This document shows, in pieces, positions 33,848-43,500 of a stretch of 64,000 nt of DNA; position 1 is the stretch's first letter, and every line of letters begins with the position of its first letter. Both the position numbers and the translations under genes were made by a program. The stretch lies in contig CAZDUX010000010.1 in assembly GCA_964508715.1 (NCBI GenBank), positions 65,209-129,208 of the forward strand. The letters run 5' to 3'. Under the pieces are notes generated by a model. It searched no databases. It was not told where the DNA came from and saw only the letters and a list, made by a program, of their open reading frames with translations. Source of the DNA: JAKALX01 sp964508715 (lineage in GTDB: Bacteria; Chloroflexota; Dehalococcoidia; Tepidiformales; Tepidiformaceae).

Positions 33848-34063
33848 CTACTCCGCGAGGGCGTTGTTCTTCTGGAGCTGCTCCTTGAGGGCCTCGAGCG
33901 ATGGAATCGGGCGTGGGCCGAGTGAGTCGAGGGCGTCGATAACGTCGTCGCTGGCGTCCTGCTCGAAGGCGTAATTCACCAGCGCCTCGCGGTCGGGCGC
34001 TTCACCACCATCAAACCAGGGCTTTACGAGAGCCTCAACGTCGGACCAGTTGGCGAGGGCCAT
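33848..34063 (-). CDS. Small acidic protein, DUF2795-like
   Basis: The 71-residue protein (MALANWSDVEALVKPWF...) has a short helical fold with YAFEQDASDDVIDALDSLG and IPSLEALKEQL, reminiscent of the DUF2795 family of small acidic bacterial proteins. The function is unknown. GGAG lies 8 nt before the ATG. It lies downstream of nuoB on the same strand. Confidence 0.65.
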   Translation of the reverse strand: MALANWSDVEALVKPWFDGGEAPDREALVNYAFEQDASDDVIDALDSLGPRPIPSLEALKEQLQKNNALAE

Positions 34064-34131
34064 GCGTTACTCCGGGGTGCCTTTCCAACCACCAGGCACC
34101 AAAGCTGAAGATGTGGCCAGGGCTATGAGCC

Positions 34132-34791
34132 CTAGTGTGGGAAGGCCGGGCTGGTAAACGGCTTGTCGTAGTCGATGTAGGGCGGCCAGAGCGACTCGAG
34201 TTCCTTGCGGATCGGGTCGCCGTCGGGGAGGTACCGGTGGAACTGGGGTTCGACGTCACGGCGCGTCCAGTTCTTGCCGATCGTGTCCTGCTTGATCTTG
34301 TCCTGCAGGAGCATGAGGCCCGTCAGGAGCGACTCGGGGCGAGGCGGACAACCCGGCACATAGATGTCGACCGGGACAAGGGTGTTGACGCCCGGAGTGA
34401 CGCTATAGGCATAGGCAAACGGGCCGCCCATGATGGCACACCCACCCATGGCGAGGCACCACTTCGGCTCGGGCATCTGGAGCCAGATGCGGCGCACCGC
34501 CGGGGCCATCTTCCAGGTGACTGTGCCCGGAACGAGGAGGAGATCAGCCTGCCGCGGGGAGGCGCGGAAGATCTCGGCGCCAAAACGTGCCATGTCGTAA
34601 CGCGGCGTCGCAGTTGCGATCATCTCCATCGCGCAGCAGGCCAGGCCGAACATGGCGGGCCAGATAGAAGAGCGGCGAGCCCAGTTCAGCACCTGGTCGA
34701 CACTCGTCACCAGGATGTTCTGCTGGACCTCCTCGTCAACATCGCTACCGAGGAGCGGGAGGGGTTGATAAACCTTGTTTGCCTGAGCCAT
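34132..34791 (-). CDS. nuoB: NADH-quinone oxidoreductase subunit B, orphan
   Basis: The 219-residue subunit binds the terminal [4Fe-4S] cluster N2 of complex I. Cluster ligands are in GLACCAMEM (residues 50-58), MGGCAIMGG (about 115) and VPGCPPRPE (about 145). It is longer than most NuoB proteins through an N-terminal extension and a C-terminal tail ending TSPAFPH. No other complex I gene is adjacent, which is unusual because nuoA-N normally cluster. Confidence 0.92.
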   Translation of the reverse strand: MAQANKVYQPLPLLGSDVDEEVQQNILVTSVDQVLNWARRSSIWPAMFGLACCAMEMIATATPRYDMARFGAEIFRASPRQADLLLVPGTVTWKMAPAVRRIWLQMPEPKWCLAMGGCAIMGGPFAYAYSVTPGVNTLVPVDIYVPGCPPRPESLLTGLMLLQDKIKQDTIGKNWTRRDVEPQFHRYLPDGDPIRKELESLWPPYIDYDKPFTSPAFPH

Positions 34792-34868
34792 GGTTCGTGC
34801 AGTCTATCACAAGCCCCGGCCACGGACGCGAGGGCGAGCCCGCGAAGGCGAGGGCCGTGGCGAAGCCA

Positions 34869-35075
34869 TCACCGGGACCGGGAGACGTGGACCTGGCCGT
34901 CGTTAATCGGCTCATCGATAAACAGATCGCCGTTGCGAATCTTGATGTTGTACCCGCAATCGGGGTTCGTACAGACCCATGCCTTGAAGTGGATCGGCGC
35001 TCCCTGGCTGCCAAAATCAGAGAAGGGAACGAGGTCACCGTAATCGCACTTACGACATCTCGGAAACTGATACAT
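34869..35075 (-). CDS. Small zinc-ribbon protein
   Basis: The 68-residue protein (MYQFPRCRKCDYGDLVPF...) has C-x2-C near the N-terminus and a C-x4-CGYN pair later (CTNPDCGYN), a zinc ribbon. A basic-acidic tail follows. I chose ATG 35075, preceded by GGTGG; a GTG 15 nt upstream is possible. It lies just upstream of nuoB on the same strand. The function is unknown. Confidence 0.65.
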   Translation of the reverse strand: MYQFPRCRKCDYGDLVPFSDFGSQGAPIHFKAWVCTNPDCGYNIKIRNGDLFIDEPINDGQVHVSRSR

Positions 35076-35314
35076 ACCACCCACCCCCACGTAGTGAGGC
35101 GCGATACTAGCAGTACTCCTTTACCCCGGCAAATGTTGCGCGCCGAAGGAACGGTGGTGCGAATGCAGTGCGACCGCGCCACGGCAGCCGTTCGGGCCGG
35201 TGAGCCCCGTGGTAGCCTGCCGCCGGGGTGAGAGCGCCCACTGTGGGGGCGGATCGCAGAAGGCGGATAGATTCAGACGATGCTCTACCGCTTCTTCATG
35301 CGTGCAACATCCGG

Positions 35315-36178
35315 CTACTCTGAAATGTCGCGGCGTTCGAAACGCCAGAATGCGACAGCCCCGAAGACAATGATGTATACGGCGAGGATGGCAGCCGCTC
35401 GCCAGATATCCGGGCCGGACGTGGCACTAATAAACGGCCCTCGGTCCTGGGAGTCGCCATTCAGCACGCCATTCGCCTGCATCACGGCAACCGCATTCAC
35501 GTTGAGCAATGCTTCCGGGATCTTCGCGAGGAAGCCGTGCGCGTTTTCGAGGAGGCCGGTGAAGATGCCTTCCAGGAAGAAGAAGCCGAGGGCGAACCCC
35601 ACCGCCTGGCCAGCAGAACGCCAGAAAGTGGAGAAGAGCAGCGCCATCAGCACAAATGGAAAGACGACGAACCATGTCCGGCCGAGGCTCAACGCGATAT
35701 CCATAAAACGGTGCACGCCAAAGCTTCCATAGGGCAGGTTGTAGAGATTCGAAAACCAGGCGCTCAGGAGCATCGCCACGGCGAATCCAAGGCAGAGTGC
35801 AACAGCAAGGAACACGGCCCCGGTGACAACCTTCGCAATCACGAAGTTCCGCCGCCGGACACCGCGAGTCATGACGACGCCCACGGTCCGCCAGTCATAC
35901 TCATTGCCCATCATCGTGGCGGTGAAAATGACGGTGACGAGCGTGAGGAAGAAGCGCTCGAGCTGGAGGCCATACGGGACAACGTTCCTGAACGACATGC
36001 CTTCGCGGAGAGCGAGGTAGCGCACCTGCCCCTGGAAGCCGGGCTCGGGGCCTTCACGAATGCGCAGCCAGAGGATGACATAGAAAAGCGCCATCAGGGC
36101 AGCGATGGCAGCAAGGAGGATGTAGGTCATCCGGCGATGGGTGATCTTGAACCACTCGGCGCGAAGCGTGTCACGCAT
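35315..36178 (-). CDS. ABC-2 type exporter permease
   Basis: The 287-residue membrane protein has six hydrophobic segments (ABC-2 permease fold), with a large exposed loop after the first (about residues 45-75) and GNEYDWRTVGVVMTRGVRRRNF, a conserved family segment. The ATG 36178 overlaps the ATPase stop, so the two proteins are made together and form an exporter. The substrate is unknown (drug, lipid or peptide). Confidence 0.88.
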   Translation of the reverse strand: MRDTLRAEWFKITHRRMTYILLAAIAALMALFYVILWLRIREGPEPGFQGQVRYLALREGMSFRNVVPYGLQLERFFLTLVTVIFTATMMGNEYDWRTVGVVMTRGVRRRNFVIAKVVTGAVFLAVALCLGFAVAMLLSAWFSNLYNLPYGSFGVHRFMDIALSLGRTWFVVFPFVLMALLFSTFWRSAGQAVGFALGFFFLEGIFTGLLENAHGFLAKIPEALLNVNAVAVMQANGVLNGDSQDRGPFISATSGPDIWRAAAILAVYIIVFGAVAFWRFERRDISE

Positions 36179-37085
36179 GCCCGGGCTCTCCGGTGAGCTC
36201 GAAGAAGACATCCTCGAGGCTGTGATGAATGGGCCGGATGAGCGAGGCGTAGAATCCCTGTGCGGCCAGGTAGCGGTTGAGTGCCTCGCCCTGGTCGCCA
36301 GCGCCGTCGATGACGAGGCTGCCGTTCTGCCGCTTGAGGCTCGTCGCCCATTCAGAACGGAGGAGCGCGGCTTCAGCTCCAGCGAGATCGGGAACCTGGA
36401 CTTCGAGTTGGCTGTGGCTGCCCATGAGGTCCTTCACCGGCCCCTGGGCGACAACACGGCCCTTCTGGAAGATGGTGACGGCGTCACAGACCTGCTCGAC
36501 TTCGTAGAGGAGGTGGCTGCAGAGGACGATCGTCCGGCCCTCGGCGGCGAGCTCAGGGATGAGAGCGCGGACTTCCCGCGTCCCCTGCGGATCGAGCCCG
36601 TTGGTCGGCTCATCGAGGACGATGAGTTCGGGGTCGTTGAGGATTGCGGCAGCGATACCGAGCCGCTGCTTCATCCCCAGTGAGTAGTTCTTGAAGCGGC
36701 GGCCCGCAGCGTGTGCGAGGTTGACGCGTTCGAGAATCCGCTCGATATCTGCCGGTGTCGGCCCCGGAACGTACTGCGCAAGGAGACGCAGGTTGTCGCG
36801 GCCGGAAAGGTATGGCACGAAAGCGGGGGTCTCAACGACGGCGCCGACTTTTCGCAAGAGCTGCGGGCTATCCGTGGTGAGGGGCTCGCCAAAGAGCCTG
36901 ACCGTCCCAGCATCGGGCCTGGCAAGCCCAAGCAGCATGCGGACCGTCGTGGACTTCCCCGAGCCATTGGGACCGAGGGCGCCATAGACCCGGCCCCGTT
37001 CGACGGCAAGGTCGACATTATCGACGGCCACCGTGTCGCCGAACGCTTTGCGGAGTCCGTGGGCCTCGATGACGTAGTCAGGCAC
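36171..37085 (-). CDS. ABC exporter ATP-binding protein
   Basis: The 304-residue ATPase has Walker A GPNGSGKST (residues 38-46), signature YSLGMKQR (about 134-141), Walker B LIVLDEPTNGLDPQG (about 153-167) and an H-loop His in VLCSHLL. The C-terminal 80 residues resemble the extension of CcmA/drug-exporter ATPases. The GTG start is at 37085. It partners the permease that it overlaps. Confidence 0.92.
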   Translation of the reverse strand: MPDYVIEAHGLRKAFGDTVAVDNVDLAVERGRVYGALGPNGSGKSTTVRMLLGLARPDAGTVRLFGEPLTTDSPQLLRKVGAVVETPAFVPYLSGRDNLRLLAQYVPGPTPADIERILERVNLAHAAGRRFKNYSLGMKQRLGIAAAILNDPELIVLDEPTNGLDPQGTREVRALIPELAAEGRTIVLCSHLLYEVEQVCDAVTIFQKGRVVAQGPVKDLMGSHSQLEVQVPDLAGAEAALLRSEWATSLKRQNGSLVIDGAGDQGEALNRYLAAQGFYASLIRPIHHSLEDVFFELTGEPGHA

Positions 37086-37115
37086 GCTGGCAAGTCCGGT
37101 AGAAATGAGGATTGG

Positions 37116-37568
37116 TCACGGGGTGGCGGCGGCGGCCTTCATATCGGTGGCGATGATCTCGAAGTCATCACCGGAGATCTCATGGAGGTTGCCCTGGTAG
37201 GCGAGGGTCCAGTTCGCCTTCGGCCACTTCCGGGTGTAGTGGAGACGATCGTGGTAGGGCTCGGCGTCGAGCCACTGCGGCTCATCGGGGGTGGCAACCG
37301 GCTCGATAGAGACCCGGTAGGGATACATCTCATCCGGCTTCTTATCACTCTGCCAGATGCGCGTGTGCTCTTCCGTCACGTTCGAGGTGACACGAGCGAT
37401 GGCAGCAAACTGCTTTCGGCCGGTGACGTAGAAGACGAGCATATCGCCGGGGCCGATGCTGTTGGCCATGATGCGGCGCGTGCTCTTGAAGCCGTGACGG
37501 GTGAACCCCATCTCGCGCGTCTTGCCGAAGATCTCGGGACTGCCGACGACGATCCAGTAGCGTGCCAT
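37116..37568 (-). CDS. EVE-domain (PUA-like) protein
   Basis: The 150-residue protein (MARYWIVVGSPEIFGK...) has the EVE/PUA-like fold with GPGDMLVFYVTGRKQFAAIARV and a C-terminal WPKANWTLAYQGNLHEIS segment. EVE domains recognise modified bases in DNA or RNA and often occur in defence or RNA-modification contexts. No defence genes are nearby. Confidence 0.8.
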   Translation of the reverse strand: MARYWIVVGSPEIFGKTREMGFTRHGFKSTRRIMANSIGPGDMLVFYVTGRKQFAAIARVTSNVTEEHTRIWQSDKKPDEMYPYRVSIEPVATPDEPQWLDAEPYHDRLHYTRKWPKANWTLAYQGNLHEISGDDFEIIATDMKAAAATP

Positions 37569-37629
37569 GTACGCCTCCCATTGTTGCAGGGTGGGGGCCC
37601 GCGCGGCGTAAACGCCGCTTACGCACGGC

Positions 37630-38742
37630 TCAGCGCGGCTCCCAGAAGCCAGTGTATCCACGGACAAGCACATCCGGGGGGAGCGGTTCGACCGTCACAT
37701 CCCGCAGGCGAAGAGCCTCGGCCATCGTTTCGAAACCAGGCCAGTCGGCCGCCGGGCGGCCAAGGCTACCGATGAGGACGGGCGCAAGGAAGGCAAAGAC
37801 CTCGTCGGCGTGATTGCCTTCGAAGAGGGAGCCGAGGAGGGTGGCACCACCCTCCGCCCAGACGGCGAGGACACCGCGCTCGCCAAGGGTGAGGAGGAGC
37901 TGATCGAGGTTGAGGCCGCGGGCATCACGCTCACAGAGGAGGACCTCGGCACCGGCAACGGCGATCGAGCGGCGCCAATCGGCGTGCGAATCAGACGACG
38001 TGGCAACCATGACGTGACCCGGCTGCTGGAAGAGGGCAGCGTCCGGAGGGGTTCGGCCACGCGCGTCGAGGACGACGCGGAGCGGCTGGCGGGCCGCGAG
38101 TTCGCCGCCGGGCCGTGCGGTCAGGGACGGGTCATCAGCGATAACCGTGCCGCTGCCGACCATGATCGCATCAACCCACGCGCGTTCGTGGTGCGCCCGG
38201 TCACGGGCAATGTTGCCGGTGATCCACCTGGAATCGCCAGTCGCAGTAGCCGTTCGCCCATCGAGGCTCGCGGCGAACTTGGCTATGACATACGGCAGGC
38301 CCGTCTGGCGGTGCTTGATGTAGTGGCGGAGCAGTTGTGTGCTTTCAGCGGCGCCGTCGCCGACCTCGACCTCGATACCGTGGCTCCTGAGAAGGGCCAC
38401 GCCGTTGCCACGAACGGCTGGATCGGCGTCTTCGATGGCGATAACGACGCGGCGAACACCTGCATCGATGAGTGCCCGGGCACACGGTGGCGTGCGTTTG
38501 CCAGGGAAGGGGAAGCAGGGTTCGAGCGTGACGTAGACGTCCGCACCGCGAGCGAGTTCGCCGGCCGTTGCGAGCGCTGCCGCTTCCGCGTGAGGGCCAC
38601 CGGGCGGCGATGTCGCACCAACACCGACGAGCCGTCCCTGGCGAACGATGACCGCACCAACGCCGGGGTTCGGGCTGGTTGTACCGCGGACAGACCGTGC
38701 GGCATCAAGTGCGCGTTGCATAAACGGGGACGGTTCGCCCAC
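37630..38742 (-). CDS. ribD: Riboflavin biosynthesis bifunctional deaminase/reductase
   Basis: The 370-residue RibD carries out two riboflavin steps: deamination of the pyrimidine (residues 1-145; zinc motif HAEAAAL and EPCFPFPGKRTPPC) and NADPH reduction of the ribosyl side chain (about 150-370; ITGNIARDRAHHERAWVDAIM, VVLDARGRTP, WAEGGATLLGSLFE). The zinc loop reads FPFPGK where SHYG is common. The GTG start lies 6 nt after TAAGCT; ATG at residue 8 is an alternative. No other rib gene is adjacent. Confidence 0.93.
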   Translation of the reverse strand: MGEPSPFMQRALDAARSVRGTTSPNPGVGAVIVRQGRLVGVGATSPPGGPHAEAAALATAGELARGADVYVTLEPCFPFPGKRTPPCARALIDAGVRRVVIAIEDADPAVRGNGVALLRSHGIEVEVGDGAAESTQLLRHYIKHRQTGLPYVIAKFAASLDGRTATATGDSRWITGNIARDRAHHERAWVDAIMVGSGTVIADDPSLTARPGGELAARQPLRVVLDARGRTPPDAALFQQPGHVMVATSSDSHADWRRSIAVAGAEVLLCERDARGLNLDQLLLTLGERGVLAVWAEGGATLLGSLFEGNHADEVFAFLAPVLIGSLGRPAADWPGFETMAEALRLRDVTVEPLPPDVLVRGYTGFWEPR

Positions 38743-38909
38743 GAGATAAGCTTAGGGGCGATGAGCCCTCGTGTCAGTGCGGCCGTATGCCGTGCGAAGA
38801 CGACACGGGCAGGGCCGGCGTATCGCGGATGCGCCCCGTAGTGATCCGGCGAACGCCTTTCGAATCCGAGAACTGTTACGCTTCGCCAATAACCCCAACC
38901 CAAGGAGCC

Positions 38910-39782
38910 ATGGTGGCATTCGAAACGATCATCTACGAGAAGCAGGCCCCAATCGCCTTCGTAACATTGAACCGCCCGGAGAAGCTGAACGCACTCTCTC
39001 AGCAACTGCAGGCCGAGGTTCGTGAGGCGCTGGACGACGCGGGCTGGGGCGATGACTCTATCCGCGTCATTGTCCTGAAAGCAAATGGGCGGGCGTTCAG
39101 CGCAGGGTTCGATATCAGCGGTGGCGGCGGCGGGGGGCCTTCGAACGCACGCACTATCCAGAAGTCGTTCATGCACGGAAAGGGGTTCAGCGCCTCGGCC
39201 TGGTGGGACGTCTTCTGGGGGAATCCGAAGCCAATCATCGCGCAGGTCCATGGTTTCTGTATCGCGGGTGGCTGTGCGACAGCCTCGTTCTGCGACCTGC
39301 GCGTGGCTGCAGAAGACACCCTCTTCGGCGCACCCGAGATCCGCACCGGAGGGCCGTACATCCCGGCAGTCTGGCCATGGTTGATAGGCTCGTCGAAGGC
39401 GCGAGAGCTGCTCTACACCGGCAACCTGATTGACGCGAAAGAGGCGTATCGCCTCGGGCTCGTCAACGACGTGGTACCGCGCGAGGAACTCGATGATGCA
39501 GTGCGGAGCCTTGCCTTGACCATCTCGAAGGTCCCGGCACAGACGGTTGAGTACAACAAGAAGGTCGTGAACATGGCCTACGAACAGATGGGCATCCGGC
39601 AGGTCATTGAGCGGTCACTGGAGCTCGAGGCGATCGCCCTGGCGAGCCCGGGGTCGTCACCGGAGATGGAGGAGTACAACCGCATTCGCTCGGAGCAGGG
39701 CCTGAACGCGGCGCTGAGCTGGAACGCGGCACGGTTTGCCGAGGAAGACGCCTGGTTCCGCAGCACCCGGAAGCGCGCGTAA
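38910..39782 (+). CDS. Enoyl-CoA hydratase/isomerase family protein
   Basis: The 290-residue crotonase-fold enzyme has LNRPEKLNALS (residues 20-30), the oxyanion-hole segments GRAFSAGFDISGGG (about 61-74) and HGFCIAGGCATASFCDLRVA (about 113-132). At the second catalytic position, GAPEIRTGGPYIP replaces the usual Glu-bearing sequence, so the exact reaction may differ from hydration. AAGGAG precedes the ATG at 38910. Confidence 0.88.
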   Translation: MVAFETIIYEKQAPIAFVTLNRPEKLNALSQQLQAEVREALDDAGWGDDSIRVIVLKANGRAFSAGFDISGGGGGGPSNARTIQKSFMHGKGFSASAWWDVFWGNPKPIIAQVHGFCIAGGCATASFCDLRVAAEDTLFGAPEIRTGGPYIPAVWPWLIGSSKARELLYTGNLIDAKEAYRLGLVNDVVPREELDDAVRSLALTISKVPAQTVEYNKKVVNMAYEQMGIRQVIERSLELEAIALASPGSSPEMEEYNRIRSEQGLNAALSWNAARFAEEDAWFRSTRKRA

Positions 39783-39930
39783 GAGAGGTATTGCCCCGGT
39801 TCACGGGGTGCAGTGCATCGGCGAGGGTGGGGGTTGGTCACGCCAGCGTTGGCCAACCTCGCCGTGGCAATCCCTACCGGCCGGGCCTGGGGAGTTTGTC
39901 GCTCTCCAGATAGCCGCGGCAGCTGTGGCG

Positions 39931-40473
39931 TCAGGTGATGGTGAGGGGCATATTGGCGCGGCAGAGCTCGCAGTCCGCCGGGTCATACGACTTCACATCG
40001 AGTGACATGCAGGCAAAGAACGGCACACCGAAATCGACCTTGCCGTTCGTCCGGTCGACGAGGACGCCCACGCCGATCGCTTCGGCGCCCCGTTCGCGCA
40101 GCGCATCGAGCACCTCGCGGATGCTGCCGCCGGTGGTCAGCACGTCATCGACCACGAGGACGCGGTCACCCTTGCCAACCTGGAAGCCGCGCTTGAACTC
40201 GCGCTTGCCCGAGCCATCGTCCCTCTTCTCCGCGATGATCATCGGGAGGGCCATGTGGCGTGCGGTTTCGTACGCGAGAATAATCCCCCCGGTGGTGGGG
40301 CCGGCAACGATGTTCGGCTGGCCCGCAAAGTGCGCGGCGATACGGGCGCAGAACTCACTTGTCAGGTCCGGCCACTGGAGGATGCGGAACTTCTCGATGT
40401 AGGTGTCACCGTGGCGTCCGCTCGAGAGCTGGAAGTGACCACGGAGGAGCGCCCCGCGCTCCTCGAGCATCAT
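39931..40473 (-). CDS. pyrE: Orotate phosphoribosyltransferase
   Basis: The 180-residue enzyme joins orotate and PRPP to make orotidine monophosphate in pyrimidine synthesis. It has LSSGRHGDTYIEK (substrate loop), GPTTGGIILAYETARHM and the PRPP motif VLVVDDVLTTGGSIRE (about residues 105-120). Upstream in-frame GTG 40491 lies inside a CGTGAAT heptamer repeat, so I prefer ATG 40473 or 40470, which gives the family-like MLEERGALLRGHF. Confidence 0.92.
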   Translation of the reverse strand: MMLEERGALLRGHFQLSSGRHGDTYIEKFRILQWPDLTSEFCARIAAHFAGQPNIVAGPTTGGIILAYETARHMALPMIIAEKRDDGSGKREFKRGFQVGKGDRVLVVDDVLTTGGSIREVLDALRERGAEAIGVGVLVDRTNGKVDFGVPFFACMSLDVKSYDPADCELCRANMPLTIT

Positions 40474-40478
40474 GCTCA

Positions 40479-40499
40479 ATTCACGATTCACGATTCACG
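40479..40499. repeat. Three perfect 7-bp tandem units at the pyrE start
   Basis: ATTCACG occurs three times head to tail (40479-40485, 40486-40492, 40493-40499), covering the region just upstream of the pyrE start on the minus strand. Confidence 0.9.
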
Positions 40500-40564
40500 G
40501 CTTCCGATTCGAAATAGGGCATGGAGAAATGGTACTGCCAGTCTCGCACAACCCTCGAGCATCG

Positions 40565-43500
40565 TCAGTGTGAAGGGACGAGCTGCGCGGTGAGGCGCGG
40601 CGGCCCATCCTGCGAAGAGATATCACCGCCCTGGTTCGGAGCGAGCCCGAAGCGTTCAAGCGGCCAGTACGAGAGCGTGGCCTTCCCGATGATAAGGTCG
40701 CCGGGGACGAGGCCAACCTGGCTGCTGCGGCTATCGAGGCTGTTATCACGATTGTCACCGAGGACGTAGTACTGTCCGTCGGGAATCGTGATCTTGCTCT
40801 TCGTGTCGTGCCAGGGTGACTTGATATATGGCTCCTCGAGCAGGTGATCGTTGATGTAGACCCTGCCGTTGACTATCTCCACCGACTCACCGGGGAGGGC
40901 GATGATGCGCTTGATGAGGTCGGTATCGGGCTTGCGCGGATCCTTGAGGACCACGATGTCGCCGCGCTGCGGTGGATGGAAGACGTTGCGCTTCGGATTC
41001 GTTCCCGGGTCAACAAAGGGGAGAAAGGTGGAGAGCTTCTCCATGTCCACCTGGGAGTACTCGAGCTTGTTGACGATGAGGAACTGCCCGTTCTGAAGGG
41101 TCGGGTACATGGAGCTCCCATCGACCTTGAAGTTCTGGAAGCTGGCGCGTACCGCAAGGAACACGAGCAGCGCAAGGAGACTCGTCTCCACCACCTCACG
41201 GACCCACGTCCTTGTCTTCGACTGGCCGGCGGCCAGTGGGACGGGCCTGGGATCGAAGCCATCGAGTTCGGCCGCGGGCGGGAATGGTGGTGCCGGGACA
41301 TCAACATTCAGCGATGGTTCGTACGACGGCCCGCCAAGGCCTGTGAAGTCGTCATCGGCAGCGGGCTGGTCACTCTCCCACGGGGCCTCGTTCGGATTTG
41401 TGACGAGGTGGCCGGACCGCTGGGGGGCCCAGGCGCTCATGCGGGCGAAGGAGCGGGGGCCCGCCTCGCTCGCAGCCGTCTCGCGCATGATGTCCTCACC
41501 CTCATCCCCCAGGAGGCGTGCGACACCCTTATCGGCGTCGGCATCAGCAATGGGGTCCGGTTCCCGCTCCTCGGGGAGCGCCTCGGCAGCCTTCCGCTCA
41601 AATGCCCGGACGATAAACTCGTCGGGTGAGAGGCTGGTCTCGTCGTCATCCCATGGGGCTGCCGGAGAAGGGTCACCTGCTGATGCAGTATCAGCCAGGT
41701 CCGGGCGGTCCGTGGCGGGCCGTTGATGGCGGGCCGTGAACGATTGCCACGGGTCGTCGGCGGGCGTCTCAGCGTTACCAGGCATGTAGACGGCCATCCC
41801 GGATTCCGTCGCGGCATCGTATCCGCTGGCCGCGGCAATTGCCGCCCATGGATCGTCCTGTTCGGCGCCTGCCGCAGGAGGGCTCATCGGCCGTCGAGGG
41901 TCGTCGTACGAACCGGTCTCGGACACTTCCGCATGGCGGGTTTCGGCGGTCGCAGCATCCGCCGAGGTCTGGTCGCCGTCACCAGCCTCGGCGTCGGATT
42001 TTCCCTGGGGGGCTGTCCCAAACACTGTATTCCAACGCTCAGCCGCAACGCGCTCCTCGTCGCTCACCTCGCGTTCTCGCCGGGCGATGAACTCGGCCCA
42101 GGGATCATCCTGTGGGAAAGGTACGATGTGCGGAGGGCCAGGATCGTCAGAACCCGCTGAGTTCTCGCGTTCGGCATCCGGCACCATGGTCTCGCCGGCG
42201 CCTTTCCCCTCCAGTTGATCCTGTTCGTCCCCGGCAGCATCGAGCATATCGGCGGCGGCCCATGGTTCGTCCGAGGTATCGTCACCGAGAATCGCCAGCG
42301 GTTCGGGTGCCGCGGGCAGCCCCTCATCACCGGCCTCGGAAAGAGCACTCCACGGGTCATCGTCCAACTCCGGGTCGGCCCTCATCCCGTCGTACCGAGC
42401 AGGTCTACCAGGCTGCCCGGCGCCAGCGAGCCACGCCGCGACAGGTGCCTCGCCGTCCGCGTTATCCGTTGGCGCCCATGCGAACTCATCATCGTCGACG
42501 TCGATGGCGAGAGGTTGCTCCACGCTCGCGTGCTCATCTTCGAGGTCGTTGAAGTCCCACGACCAGCCAGCTTCCGCATCATCGCCCGATACATCTGCGA
42601 TCGCGGCGCCATGATGGATGCTGGTGGGCTCTTCGAGCGATTCGCCTGGAACAAGGGCGGCTGGCTCAGCAAATTCCCGGTCAGAGGGCCCGGGCGCGGC
42701 GGCGGCAGAGATGCCAGCCCATGGTTCCTCGTCCCTGGCGTCCGCAATGCCCGTCGCGGCGAAGGCTGGCTCGAACTCGGCAGTCCCTGGCTGAGGCTCG
42801 GCAGGCGCGGTCTCGAGGGCGTCGTCGCCAGCGAATGAGATGACCGGCTGGTCGAATGCCTCGGGTGCCCAGCCTCCGGTGGCATTTTCATCGTCGAGTC
42901 CACCCGAGATGGCGAGCGGGTCGATGAGGTGGTCATCGCTGGCATCGGATGTCGGCTCGGGGGTGCCAAAGGGCTCCCAGGGCTCCGTTGCTGCAGCCGT
43001 TTGCTCGGACTCGCTCTCGAGGAATGTGTTCACCGGTTCGACGGAGGGTTCCTCTTCGATGGCCGGGGCATCGCCAGTAACACCGAAGGATGCCCAGGGC
43101 CACGGCTCCGTTGTCGCGGCCGTCTCCTCGGTCTCGCCTTCGAGGGACGCGTTCACTGGCTCGGCGGAGGGTTCCTCTTCGATGGCCGGGNNNNNNNNNN
43201 NNNNNNNNNNNNNNNNNNNNNNNNNNNNNNNNNNNNNNNNNNNNNNNNNNNNNNNNNNNNNNNNNNNNNNNNNNNNNNNNNNNNNNNNNNCTTCGAGGGA
43301 CGCGTTCACTGGCTCGGCGGAGGGTTCCTCTTCGATGGCCGGGGCATCGCCAGTAACACCGAAAGGCTCCCACGGCTCCATGAATGCGACGGCGGGTTCG
43401 ACGAGTGGTTCTTCCTCGACGGGTGCGCTGGCTTCGAAGTAACCACCAAGCACCCGGTTCGTATCGGCAACCTGGGGATCGGCCATGGGTGCGATGCGCT

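Noticed and set aside
43021..43440. CRISPR-like array
   Set aside because: The 123-bp units are translated tandem repeats without unique spacers.
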